Shown here: positions 18,942 to 27,659 of the stretch, in pieces | How the letters are laid out: the number at the start of each line of letters is the position of its first letter | Position numbering within the stretch: the stretch's first letter is position 1 | Source: Microcoleus sp. FACHB-68 | GTDB taxonomy: Bacteria; Cyanobacteriota; Cyanobacteriia; Cyanobacteriales; Oscillatoriaceae | Reading direction: 5' to 3' | DNA length: 64,000 nucleotides | NCBI RefSeq assembly: GCF_014695715.1 | Contig: NZ_JACJOT010000006.1 | Span: 496,001-560,000, forward strand | The notes under the pieces: model-generated | What the model was told of the DNA's origin: nothing | What the model saw: only the letters and a program-made list of their open reading frames with translations | The model's database searches: none | Translations under genes and position numbers: made by a program

Positions 18942-20423
18942 TCAATTTAGCGGATCGAAGCGATTAGCAAAAGCCGCGACGGGAATCACCGGCAGACTGA
19001 CAAGCAAGCAAATCAGCCATTGATTTAAGTTTAAAGGAGCCGTTGCAAAGAGATTATTCATTAGACCCCACTGCAATGCCGATATCTGCTTGATTGAGTG
19101 CCGGCGCATCGTTGACGCCATCTCCAGCCATCGCCACAATTTCACCTTTTGACTGCAATGCCTCAACCAAACGTAATTTTTGTTCCGGCGCAACCCGCGC
19201 AAATACAGCCCCATCCTCGACAGCATTGGCTAGTTCTTGTTTGCTCATTTGGGCGATTTCCTGCCCTGTAAACGCCCGAATTTCTCCCTCATTTTTTAAT
19301 TTCATCCGAGAAGCAATGGCAGCGGCTGTTACTGCATGATCGCCGGTAATCATCTTCACTTGAATGCCCGCTGCTTGGCAGGCGGCAACGGCTTTTATTG
19401 CTTCGGAACGAGGCGGATCGATCATGCCTTGCAATCCGATAAAAATTAGACCTTCTTCAATATCTTCTCGCTCTAGGAAATTAACATCGGGTTGCACCGG
19501 CTTTTTCGCAAATGCCAACACCCGTAATCCCTGTGCCGCAATTTCATCCGCTTTCTGATGCAGAGTTTCTTTATCTACAGGAATCGGTTTTCCACTCGCA
19601 CCGCAAATGTTAAAGTAGCAACACCCAAAATGATGTAGAGCAAATTGCGGCTAAATTTATCAAATTTTCGAGTTAATGGAGTTGCCAAATTCGGCCCTTG
19701 AGCCATTAATTTCGAGATGCGTCCGGTTTCAGTATTCTCTGCAATCGCAACAACAACCCCCCGTCCCTATCCAAATGTGACAAAGCTGCCGGCATAGGTC
19801 ATATTTGTTCGTTCTGCCAGCGGAGTATCGGGTGCTAAAACAGGCGCTTCATCGGTTTGCTGAGCGAGTTTTTCAACGGCAACCGATTCGCCGGTGAGAG
19901 CAGATTCATTGACTTGCAAAGTGCGCGATTGTACGAGTCGTAGATCCGCCGGCACTTTATCGCCAGAAGCGAGCAACACTAAGTCACCGGGTACTAATTC
20001 AGTAGAAGAAACTTGAACTTTTTGCCCGTCGCGTATAACAGTTGCATCAGTTTGTATTGAAGACGCCAAAGCTGCAAGCGCACTTTCCGCTTTTGATTCC
20101 TGCACAAACCCAATAATGGCGTTAATCAGCGTTACACCCCAAATTACCCAAGCATTCACCCATTCTCCTAGCAAGGCTTTAATCGCACCGGCAACCAGCA
20201 AAACGTAGAGCAGTGGTTGATGAAATTGCAGGAAAAATCGCAAGATTGCAGGTTTTCCTGGCTTACTTTTAAGTTCGTTAGATCCAAAACGCTCTTGGCG
20301 TTTAGCCACTTCATCTGAAGTCAAACCCTTTTCTAAATCACTGCCTAAATGCTTGAGCACGTCTTGCATCGATAGATGATGCCATCGTTCGGTTTCTGAT
20401 TAATTTTTCTGTGTTGCGGTCAT
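18942..20423 (-). pseudogene. P-type cation-transporting ATPase (PacL/CtpF-like), internally deleted
   Basis: Minus-strand fragments match a type II cation P-ATPase. From the start at 20423 (MTATQKN) there is an in-frame TAA at codon 8 (20400-20402). Next come the N-terminal regulatory domain and two membrane segments, then the actuator domain with LTGESVAV. After another break near 19767 comes TETGRISKLMAQG. The phosphorylation motif DKTGT and most of the nucleotide-binding domain are absent. The frame resumes with the P-domain (MITGDHAVTAAAI, MAGDGVNDAPALNQADIG), stops at 19054, and a fragment of the last membrane segment survives to 18942. Without the phosphorylated Asp it cannot pump ions. 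Relatives usually move Ca2+ or other cations out of the cell. Confidence 0.88.
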
Positions 20424-20518
20424 CGGGTTCTCTCCACGCATTCTTGATGGCTGCACAACTGATCTTTAGAATGACCTAGCCAATGATTGCCGAATTGAAA
20501 TAGTTTGTAATTGCTGTT

Positions 20519-20550
20519 ATTATAGGAAGCAATTGTGAATAAAAAATGAC
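20519..20550 (-). promoter_or_regulatory. TCAC-N7-TCAC promoter element, copy B, with perfect -10
   Basis: The minus strand reads GTCATTTTTTATTCAC, then AATTGCTTCC (10 bases), then TATAAT. It points to the P-type ATPase gene whose original start is at 20423. A -35 hexamer at the normal 17-base distance would fall inside the element and be poor (CTTTTT-like), which suggests an activator-dependent promoter. Confidence 0.6.
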
Positions 20551-20711
20551 AGCCATTGTGAGGTTGGTTAAATTAACAGCTTTTATAAAAATTGCGAACC
20601 CTTATTTCAGGTATTTTTTAACAGCCCTTCTTCATTTTGTTCAAGTTTGCACCCCAAATAACTGCGGCAAGCCGATTTTCCCACCCGCTGCTCAGCAGTT
20701 CCTCCAATTCT

Positions 20712-20743
20712 GTCACTTTTGATTCACATTTTTTAGTCATACT
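20712..20743 (+). promoter_or_regulatory. TCAC-N7-TCAC promoter element, copy C
   Basis: GTCACTTTTGATTCAC, ten bases, then CATACT. It points to the rhodopsin transducer gene starting at 20786, so the leader would be about 35 bases long. Confidence 0.58.
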
Positions 20744-20785
20744 AAAAATAGAAACCTTTCAGGCAAGCGCATCAGGAGAAAGTGA

Positions 20786-21166
20786 ATGACGCAGTTAATT
20801 GGACACACCTATTGGGCAATCGCTGAAGGTTATATTCCCGGCTCCAGTAACGGCACAGAACCCGATTTTACCAGTCATGAAACGGCCTGTTTTCTGAATT
20901 CTTCAGATAGGGATGCTCAGGTTGAGATTCGGATTTTCTTTAGCGATAAAGAGCCGACTGGCCCTTATAAAGTAACGGTTCCCGCACGGCGCACGCTGCA
21001 TTTGCGCTTTAACGATCTCAGCGATCCCGAACCAATCCCCCGCGATACAGATTATGCTTGCATTATTGAATCAGACGTGCCCATTGTCGTGCAGCACACC
21101 CGTCTCGACTCGCGCCAAGCTGAGAATGCTCTGCTTAGCACCATTGCTTATGCCGGCAGTTATTAA
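20786..21166 (+). CDS. Sensory rhodopsin transducer (Anabaena ASRT family)
   Basis: This 126-residue soluble protein is recognisable over its whole length as the transducer of Anabaena sensory rhodopsin. Conserved stretches include WAIAEGYIP, SHETACFLN, FSDKEPTGPYKVTVPARRT, LHLRFNDL and the C-terminal block VPIVVQHTRLDSRQAENALL. The Anabaena protein is a tetrameric beta-sandwich that binds the cytoplasmic face of the rhodopsin and has been reported to influence transcription. Length matches the family. No rhodopsin gene lies in this window, so here the protein may act with a distant rhodopsin or independently, as many family members do. The gene has copy C of the shared promoter element 43 bases upstream, linking it to the neighbouring cation ATPase and holin-family genes. 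Confidence 0.93.
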   Translation: MTQLIGHTYWAIAEGYIPGSSNGTEPDFTSHETACFLNSSDRDAQVEIRIFFSDKEPTGPYKVTVPARRTLHLRFNDLSDPEPIPRDTDYACIIESDVPIVVQHTRLDSRQAENALLSTIAYAGSY

Positions 21167-21244
21167 GCTGCGATATGAATTCGTTTGTTGATAGACAATA
21201 GCAGGCTTTGTTCATTTAGATTTTAAACGTGTAGAGGGATAACT

Positions 21245-21664
21245 GTGAAACACTTTCTAAAAACTCTGCAGAAAACGATTTTAACCCGCCTAGTGTTAAC
21301 CGGCATTTTAATGTTTTTTGTCGTCGCCTGTGCCGCTGTAACGCCGGAACAAGACAATTTAGCAGATCGCACAACCGTTCCGACTGCCACGCCACAAACA
21401 CCCAGCAATCGCACTTTACCGAATCCTGTTGCTGAGGCCGTTTTACAAGATGCCTCTAGTCGGTCAAAGTTACCGCGTGAGCAGCTTAAAATTGCCGGCT
21501 CACAACAGCAGAGCTGGCCTGATGGATGTTTAGGACTTGCAGAGCCGGAAACTTTCTGTCCTCAGATAGTGGTCTCCGGATGGAAAGTCACAGTACAAGG
21601 AAGAGAGAAAAGCTTGGTTTATCGCACCGACAATACAGGTTCTCTCGTTAAGTTAGAAAAATAA
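21245..21664 (+). CDS. Small lipoprotein of unknown function
   Basis: 139 residues from a GTG start. The N-terminus has a basic region and a hydrophobic stretch ending in the lipobox-like FVVAC (Cys29), so it is probably a membrane-anchored lipoprotein. A Pro/Thr-rich linker follows. A folded C-terminal part (about residues 60-139) contains WPDGCLGLAEPETFC with two cysteines that could form a disulfide, and VSGWKVTV. Similar short cyanobacterial lipoproteins exist, but I know no function. The stop codon is 2 bases before the next gene, a CAP-domain lipoprotein, so the two are almost certainly co-transcribed. Confidence 0.8.
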   Translation: MKHFLKTLQKTILTRLVLTGILMFFVVACAAVTPEQDNLADRTTVPTATPQTPSNRTLPNPVAEAVLQDASSRSKLPREQLKIAGSQQQSWPDGCLGLAEPETFCPQIVVSGWKVTVQGREKSLVYRTDNTGSLVKLEK

Positions 21665-21666
21665 GA

Positions 21667-22284
21667 ATGCAAATTTCACCGGCTCGAAAATCCCAGCAAC
21701 TTGCAACCGTTCAAAGACAAAAGCTGTCGGTGCTCCTGGCATTACTGGCTTTCACCTTGGTGGGATGCGAGTCGGTTACAGAATTGTTGCCGGCATTACC
21801 AGAAGAATGGAGGGTGCCGGCAAACAAACCGCAAACACCTCCGCTCGCGCCTCAGTCTGACAGCACTGATGAAATGGAAACGCAAGTGCGCCAGGAAATT
21901 AATGCAGTCCGCGAAAAACAAGGTTTAAAGCCTTTGGAAAATCAGGAAAAGCTGGCAGAAGTTGCTCGTCAATATAGCCGGAAAATGGCCAAGGAAAACT
22001 TTTTTGCTCACGTTAGTCCTGATGGCACAACGCCGGCTAAGCGTGTGAGTTCTGCCGGTATTTTTTATTGGGTAGTGGGCGAAAATCTCTTTAAAATTAC
22101 CAATGCTTCTAAACCTGTGCCGTATGCTATAAAAGGCTGGATGGAAAGTCCGGGACATCGGGAGAATCTTTTGCGTCCTGAATACACTGAAACGGGTGTC
22201 GGAGTTTGGCGCGAAGGCAACACTTATTATATGACGCAGTTATTTATGCGCTCGCAATTTTCACCCGCAGATTTACTCAGATAA
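21667..22284 (+). CDS. CAP-domain (SCP/PR1-like) lipoprotein
   Basis: 205 residues. A hydrophobic N-terminus ends in the lipobox LVGC (residues 31-34), followed by a Pro-rich linker. A CAP domain (about 75-200) follows, with its signature elements: helix 1 QVRQEINAVREKQGL, the FFAHVSPDG motif, GENLFKI, a GHRENLL motif and GVGVWREG. The histidines of the two motifs form the usual metal-binding cavity. Bacterial members such as YkwD are extracytoplasmic; their biochemical activity is unsettled. It is the second gene of a two-gene unit with the lipoprotein at 21245. Confidence 0.88.
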   Translation: MQISPARKSQQLATVQRQKLSVLLALLAFTLVGCESVTELLPALPEEWRVPANKPQTPPLAPQSDSTDEMETQVRQEINAVREKQGLKPLENQEKLAEVARQYSRKMAKENFFAHVSPDGTTPAKRVSSAGIFYWVVGENLFKITNASKPVPYAIKGWMESPGHRENLLRPEYTETGVGVWREGNTYYMTQLFMRSQFSPADLLR

Positions 22285-22352
22285 TAAATTAATTTTGACT
22301 TAAACTACCATCAGATTTAGCGCCTAAATTCGGAACGATTGAAAGCGATTAT

Positions 22353-24050
22353 TTAAAAGTTAAATATTGTTCTAATCGTTCCGATAAAAATATCGCCGTT
22401 TGTCTGATTATGCTCAGGATTGATCAGATAAATAATTCCTGGGATAACTGTAAGATTATCCGTGAGAGGATACTGATAAAATGCTTCTAAATGAAATCCC
22501 GTTCCCGGATCTTCCCGTTCGGTTACTGTGTTGCGGGTAACTTTAGGCGGCATCCCAAATCCTAATCCCCCAACTGCTCCCACTTTTAAAAAGTCGGGAA
22601 AAGCGAGATTTATGGCATAATTAATCATATTAGCTTCACCGTTAATTCCATCAGCTCGGTGAGCGTCTGTATATCCAATCCACCCACTGAGAGATAGTTG
22701 GGGATTCATTCTCCACAAGCCTGCAACGCCATAAGAATTAGAAGTTAAAGGAACACCGGCCCCGAAAGGAATATTAGAAAATGTGCTGCCGGTGCGGTGA
22801 GATAAGTTGCCGGCAGGGGAATAGTTGCGAACGTAGGTTAAGCCAAATTCTAAATTAGAAGCCGGTTTGAAGGAAAGTTGAGCTAAAGCGCTGTAGGTGC
22901 CGTTAAATAATCCTTGTTTAGCATTAGGAACGTTAGCATCGTTAGCCAAATAACCTAAATCAAACCGAACAAATTGATTAAACCGATAAACCGCTGCCAT
23001 TCCGCCGCCGGTGATATCTCCTATTCGGTAAATCGGATTGCGTTCTGAAAAGCGGGAGGGGGAACCTTTCGCACCGCCAAAACTGGCAAAATAGGGGTTA
23101 ACAACTGTGGTGTAGTAATGGTGAGAGGCGGCGTTGCCATAAAGATAAAAGTTGAGACGATCACCAACAGGAACGCGATATTCTAGTAAGTTAACGGTGA
23201 GATTGTTATCGGTATTTCCCACTTCAAAGGATTGGCGCGTCATGTTGGTGCCGGTGCTTCCATTGAAATTTGGAACGCGGTTAGAAGATTGAAGCCGAAC
23301 GAGTAAGCGATCTTTGCCGGTGAAGCTGGTAATAAAATTTAATCGAGTACGGTAGTTGAGTGCTAAATTGGATTCAATTGTCGTGCCGGCATCCCCATCA
23401 GCAGTGTCTCCCGTTACGTCGCTGGCAACAACCACTACTGAAGTATTTAAGACCATTGTGGTAGAAAATTGATTAGCTTCTAATTCAGCTAGGCGATTTT
23501 CTAAACTTTCAATTCGCCCTCCCAAGGCGGTTAACTCAGCGGTAAAATCTTGTTGTAATCGTTCAATTTTAGCAAGGTCTTCGGGAGAGACTTCTACAAT
23601 AGAATTTCTCAAAGATTCGCTAAGTGTATTTAAACAATCATTCAATCCCGCCGCGAATTCGTAACGCCTAAGAATTTGATCCCCTCGGTAGGTATTGTCA
23701 GGAAACCCAGCGATGCAACCATAGCGTTCAACCAAAGATTGCAAAGCCTGTAACGCCCAATCTGCCGGCTGTACATCAGAGAGTTCGGAAACTAAGGGAA
23801 TCGGATCGTTTAAGACGCTATCTTCTAAAATTGCCGGCGTTTGATCGCTTGGAATTAAGTTTTCTAGCTCGTTGTTTGAAAAAAGCTCTGTAACTTCACG
23901 CTCTGTTGTGAGGGTTTTAATCGTTTGAATTTTCTTAAGTACACTGACTTTCTCAATTTCAGCCGCCATTGCCGAAGTGGAACCGGCTAGAGCATTGCTA
24001 AGAATTGTTGACGTAATTACCAAGCTATTCAAAATAAAGTATTTTTCCAT
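22353..24050 (-). CDS. SLH-domain outer-membrane porin (OprB-type, cyanobacterial iron-uptake porin family)
   Basis: 565 residues. Signal peptide (1-30), then an acidic linker and one SLH domain (about 84-150) with LSDVQPADWALQALQSLVE and GFPDNTYRGDQILRRYEFAA. A coiled-coil segment (about 160-195) precedes a beta-barrel domain to the end, finishing in TIRTIFNF with the terminal Phe of outer-membrane proteins. In cyanobacteria the SLH domain binds pyruvylated wall polysaccharide and ties the barrel to the peptidoglycan. Family members are general porins, and some take up inorganic ions such as iron. A paralogue is encoded at 49513-51480. The gene is convergent with the lipoprotein pair. Confidence 0.9.
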   Translation of the reverse strand: MEKYFILNSLVITSTILSNALAGSTSAMAAEIEKVSVLKKIQTIKTLTTEREVTELFSNNELENLIPSDQTPAILEDSVLNDPIPLVSELSDVQPADWALQALQSLVERYGCIAGFPDNTYRGDQILRRYEFAAGLNDCLNTLSESLRNSIVEVSPEDLAKIERLQQDFTAELTALGGRIESLENRLAELEANQFSTTMVLNTSVVVVASDVTGDTADGDAGTTIESNLALNYRTRLNFITSFTGKDRLLVRLQSSNRVPNFNGSTGTNMTRQSFEVGNTDNNLTVNLLEYRVPVGDRLNFYLYGNAASHHYYTTVVNPYFASFGGAKGSPSRFSERNPIYRIGDITGGGMAAVYRFNQFVRFDLGYLANDANVPNAKQGLFNGTYSALAQLSFKPASNLEFGLTYVRNYSPAGNLSHRTGSTFSNIPFGAGVPLTSNSYGVAGLWRMNPQLSLSGWIGYTDAHRADGINGEANMINYAINLAFPDFLKVGAVGGLGFGMPPKVTRNTVTEREDPGTGFHLEAFYQYPLTDNLTVIPGIIYLINPEHNQTNGDIFIGTIRTIFNF

Positions 24051-24226
24051 ATCCGGGGGACTCTTATATCTAACTAATGGAATAGTTATCAGATTACATT
24101 CAAGACAAGTTTTATCCCATTGGTTAGATGTAATTAAATTTTTTATGGACTAGCCTGAGCCAAGCGTTTTCAAGCGTTCGCTCGCTTACGCCCCGCGCTC
24201 TAATTTATAACAAACAGAGGACACAA

Positions 24227-25435
24227 GTGAAACAAACAAGAAACTCGCGGTGGTTACTCATTAGCTTGTTGCTGTTGGGAATCGCGTTGCCTGTTGGCTC
24301 ACAACAGCCGCAGAAACCGGCAGTAGAGCGAATGGAAGGACACTTGGCAACTCCAGAACGTTTGGAGTTTAGCGAATCACTGTTGCAACAACTTAAGATG
24401 CCTGCCGGCTTTGAAATTAGCGTGTTTGCGAAGGATTTGGGCAACCCGCGCATGATCGCAGTGGGTTCCGATGGCACGGTTTACGTGACGCGCCGCGAAC
24501 AGGGTGATGTGCTGGCATTGAAGGACACCACAGGTGACGGACGCGCAGACAAACAAACTACAGTTGCCTCAAAACTTCCTTTTGTTAATGGCATTACTAT
24601 TCATCAAAACCGGCTTTATTTTGTCACGGATAAGCAATTATATGCCGCCGATTTGCAACAAGATGGTACGGTGGGACAACCACAGATTTTAATTGATGAT
24701 TTGCCCGATGGGGGGCAACATCCCAATCGCACACTTGGTTTTGGCCCTGATGGGATGATGTATCTTTCTGTTGGCAGTAGTTGCAATGCTTGCGATGAGC
24801 CTAATAAAGAACACGCAACATTATTGCAGGCACCAATGGATGGCAGCCGGCGCACGATTTATGCAAGCGGTTTGCGAAATACTATTGGTTTTGCTTGGCA
24901 TCCAGAAACCGGCGAACTCTGGGGAATGGATCATGGTTCCGACTGGCGGGGTGATGATCAACCGCCTGAAGAATTAAATCGCATTCAACAGGGACAGAAT
25001 TACGGCTGGCCATTCTGCTATGCTGATCGCCGTCCTGATGTCTACCTTTCTGCAAATCCGAAAGAGATGACGAAGGAGGAATATTGCGCGAAAACAGAAG
25101 CGCCGGTGTTAACTTACCAAGCGCACAGTGCACCTTTGGATCTGGTTTTTTATACGGGTTCACAGTTTCCGCAGGAATATAACGGCGATGCGTTTGTGAC
25201 GATGCGGGGTTCGTGGAATCGCAACCCGCCGGTGGGATACAAAGTTGTGCGGGTACGCTTCCAGAATGGCCAACCTGTGGCGTTTGAAGATTTTATCACC
25301 GGCTTCTTGAGGGAAGATCAAATGGCGCAGTTCGGCAGGCCGGTTGGTTTAGGTTTGGCACCAGACGGTTCGCTTATGTTTACCGATGATACCAATGGGG
25401 TGATCTATCGGGTGTCCTATAACGGTAGCCGGTAG
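24227..25435 (+). CDS. Secreted PQQ-type sugar (sorbosone/glucose) dehydrogenase-like beta-propeller
   Basis: 402 residues from a GTG start. An N-terminal signal peptide (LLISLLLLGIALPVGSQQ) indicates export to the periplasm. The rest is a six-bladed beta-propeller of the soluble glucose/sorbosone dehydrogenase family: GNPRMIAVGSDGTVYVT, the blade motif LGFGPDGMMYLSVGS, DHGSDWRGDDQPPEELN and MRGSWNRNPPVGYKVVRV. Relatives oxidise sugars with PQQ; whether this organism makes PQQ cannot be judged here. Cysteines at CNAC may form a disulfide. It stands alone, divergent from the porin gene. Confidence 0.87.
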   Translation: MKQTRNSRWLLISLLLLGIALPVGSQQPQKPAVERMEGHLATPERLEFSESLLQQLKMPAGFEISVFAKDLGNPRMIAVGSDGTVYVTRREQGDVLALKDTTGDGRADKQTTVASKLPFVNGITIHQNRLYFVTDKQLYAADLQQDGTVGQPQILIDDLPDGGQHPNRTLGFGPDGMMYLSVGSSCNACDEPNKEHATLLQAPMDGSRRTIYASGLRNTIGFAWHPETGELWGMDHGSDWRGDDQPPEELNRIQQGQNYGWPFCYADRRPDVYLSANPKEMTKEEYCAKTEAPVLTYQAHSAPLDLVFYTGSQFPQEYNGDAFVTMRGSWNRNPPVGYKVVRVRFQNGQPVAFEDFITGFLREDQMAQFGRPVGLGLAPDGSLMFTDDTNGVIYRVSYNGSR

Positions 25436-25470
25436 TCGCCCACAAATTCCATCTAAAATAGCGGCTTGCT

Positions 25471-25502
25471 ATCACTTTTTATTCACATTTGTATTTGATA
25501 AT
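25471..25502 (+). promoter_or_regulatory. TCAC-N7-TCAC promoter element, copy A
   Basis: ATCACTTTTTATTCAC, then ATTTGTATTT (10 bases), then GATAAT. It points to the holin-family gene starting at 25625, giving a leader of about 115 bases. Confidence 0.58.
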
Positions 25503-25624
25503 AGCCATGAATGGAAAGTGAGATCGGACAACAGATGGATTAGCAGGCCGCTTGAGATTGGTTCCGAGTTTCAATTATCCAAACGAGCCGGCTGCAAAAC
25601 GACTGCATAGAAGGAGTTGGTATT

Positions 25625-25978
25625 ATGGTTGGGCTTCTAATTACTTGGTTAGTGACAACGGTCAGCTTTTTAATTCTTTCTAAGTTGCCCCTTGGCGTTG
25701 AAATTGACAGTTTTGGCAAAGCCGCATTTTCAGCCGCCGTTTTTGGAATTTTAAATGCTTTAGTGCGACCCGTTTTAACCATTCTCTCGTTCCCCTTTAT
25801 TCTAGTTACTTTTGGGTTATTTATGGTAATCGTTAATGCGATTATTTTTGGTTTAGCCGCTTGGTTAGTCACAGGATTTCGCTTGCGCTGGGGGATTTGG
25901 AGCGCCATCCTCGGCTCAATCGCTCTGGAAATTGTAAATTCTATTCTTTTCCACATCTTGTCTAAGCTCAATTTATAA
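25625..25978 (+). CDS. Phage-holin family IV membrane protein (4 TM segments)
   Basis: 117 residues, four hydrophobic segments separated by short loops: LITWLVTTVSFLILS, a second around AFSAAVFGILNALVRPVLTI, FPFILVTFGLFMVIVNAIIF, and a last one around SAILGSIALEIVNSILFHIL. The conserved NALVRPVL motif after the second segment identifies the holin-4_2/superfamily IV group. Despite the name, most members are chromosomal inner-membrane proteins of unknown role; there are no lysis or phage genes around it. It has copy A of the shared promoter element upstream. Confidence 0.88.
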   Translation: MVGLLITWLVTTVSFLILSKLPLGVEIDSFGKAAFSAAVFGILNALVRPVLTILSFPFILVTFGLFMVIVNAIIFGLAAWLVTGFRLRWGIWSAILGSIALEIVNSILFHILSKLNL

Positions 25979-26043
25979 ATGAAAGTTGGGTACAGGGAAT
26001 GCAAAAGTAACAAGATAATGCAACAATTATTCAGTTCTGTTTT

Positions 26044-26096
26044 CAGGCGGCTTTCAAACTTCCTAATGTTAAAATGAGGAAGCCGCCTGCTTTTTA
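26044..26096 (+). terminator. Rho-independent-type terminator after the holin-family gene
   Basis: Arms CAGGCGGCTT and AAGCCGCCTG, plus inner pairing around AACTTCC and GAGGAAG, form a long hairpin. It is followed by CTTTTTACTT. Confidence 0.6.
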
Positions 26097-26186
26097 CTTA
26101 ATTTCAATTTATTTGCAATTTAATAAAAATAGTGCTTCAATATTATTTAAACTAAATTTACTCATTCATAAGTAAAAAAATTACCT

Positions 26187-27614
26187 ATGGCATCTAAACC
26201 CGCTCACAAAAAATTAAATGCCGGTCAGCATAGCTGGTTAAACAAATTGATTGCGCTGATTGTCACCATTAATTTTGTTTTAGTAGGTTTCAATCTGACT
26301 TATGTACATTTGCGAAATTTTTATGTAGATTTTGCTCCAAGTTTAGTTCAGTTATACGACCCAATTAAAACAATTGAACCCCATGCCGAAACTCAAAATT
26401 ATCTAAAACAAGTGAATGAGCTTGAAGAGCAAGTGCGGCAGGATGAAGTTTTGCCAGAAACAGTAGCTCGCTCGCTCCAAAATGTGCAGATGCTCAGCCT
26501 GCAAATTATTGAAGACAATCCTTTCGATATGGCTAATAAAAGTAGCATTTTAGAAAAGATTAAACATAAAATGCGTGAACGCACCGGCAACGCATCAGCG
26601 CGAGAAGCGTTTGCCACTTTCTGGAGCCAAGAATATCTTGTGGCAGCCGGTTGGGAGGAAGAATTAACTTTTTTTGACACCCAGATTCGACCGCTGATAG
26701 AAACCAATTACTATCGAGATATTAACCAATACGGTCAATTTAAGGATAATTTTTGGAGCATCGATATACCTTTTATAATATTTTTTGGATTAGAATTTTT
26801 AATCCGAACGTTCTCCCTGAGTCGTCGCAAACCTGAATTATCTTGGCTGCAAGCGATTTTGCGGCGATGGTACGATTTATTTCTATTATTACCTTTTTGG
26901 CGGTGGTTGAGAATTATTCCTGTAACGGTTCGCCTCTACCAAAGTAATTTATTAAATCTAGAGCCGGTGAGGGAACAAATTAATTATGATTTTGCTGGAA
27001 ATTTTGCGGAAGAATTGACTGAAATTGTGGGAATTCAGGCAATTGATCAGCTGCAAAATTCGATTCGACGAGGTGAGCTAGCAAGGTGGCTATTTCATCC
27101 GGAAACTCGTCGTCCTTATGTTCAGGTAAATCAAACCAATGAAGTGAAAGCAATTACCACTCGCTTAATCAATTTAAGTGTTTATAAGGTTTTCCCAAAA
27201 ATTAAGCCTGAAATTGAAGCTTTAGTACACCACAGTCTTAAAAAGACTCTTGATCAAACTGCTGCTTTCCAACAAATTCAGAACTTGCCTGGTTTGAGTC
27301 ACTTGCCGGCTCAAGTCAGTGATCGATTGGCTAAAACTTTATCTGAGACAGTCTACAGCAACTTGGTAAAAGCGCTAGAAGATCCAATCGGAGCCGAATT
27401 AACCGGCGCATTGCTTGAAAACTTTAGAGATGCCTTGGAAGAAGAATTACAAAAACCTCATAATGTTCAAGAAATTCAATCTTGGCTGATAGACTTGCTG
27501 GAAGAAATTAAAATTAATTACGTTAAAAACATAGCTGAAGCAGACCTTGAGGAAACTTTGGAAGAAGCTGCGCGGCTTCATCGATCTATTTATCCAATAG
27601 TTCGGAAAACTTAA
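26187..27614 (+). CDS. Membrane protein with voltage-sensor-like segment, unknown function
   Basis: 475 residues. One membrane segment is near the N-terminus (about 20-42, LIALIVTINFVLVGFNLTYV). A large soluble, partly coiled-coil region follows (about 65-190). Two hydrophobic segments come next (around FWSIDIPFIIFFGLEFLIRT and WYDLFLLLPFWRWL), then RIIPVTVRLYQ with spaced arginines. This arrangement resembles helices S2-S4 of an ion-channel voltage sensor, but I see no pore loop. The C-terminal half (about 250-475) is soluble and helical. Similar proteins occur in cyanobacteria as conserved hypotheticals; I know no function. A single gene with a terminator just upstream. Confidence 0.75.
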   Translation: MASKPAHKKLNAGQHSWLNKLIALIVTINFVLVGFNLTYVHLRNFYVDFAPSLVQLYDPIKTIEPHAETQNYLKQVNELEEQVRQDEVLPETVARSLQNVQMLSLQIIEDNPFDMANKSSILEKIKHKMRERTGNASAREAFATFWSQEYLVAAGWEEELTFFDTQIRPLIETNYYRDINQYGQFKDNFWSIDIPFIIFFGLEFLIRTFSLSRRKPELSWLQAILRRWYDLFLLLPFWRWLRIIPVTVRLYQSNLLNLEPVREQINYDFAGNFAEELTEIVGIQAIDQLQNSIRRGELARWLFHPETRRPYVQVNQTNEVKAITTRLINLSVYKVFPKIKPEIEALVHHSLKKTLDQTAAFQQIQNLPGLSHLPAQVSDRLAKTLSETVYSNLVKALEDPIGAELTGALLENFRDALEEELQKPHNVQEIQSWLIDLLEEIKINYVKNIAEADLEETLEEAARLHRSIYPIVRKT

Positions 27615-27659
27615 GCTTATATTTCTGAGGGATTCTGCTATTTAAAATGAGGATAAATA

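Larger units (their letters stand above)
20424..20785. other. Divergent intergenic region with two copies of the TCAC promoter element
   Basis: These 362 bases separate the P-type ATPase pseudogene (minus) from the rhodopsin transducer gene (plus). Each gene has its own copy of the element, at 20519-20550 and 20712-20743. Nothing else is recognisable. Confidence 0.6.

Noticed and set aside
25625-25978. Phage lysis gene
   Set aside because: Although named holin family IV, there are no endolysin, structural or integrase genes nearby, and the family is chromosomal in many bacteria.
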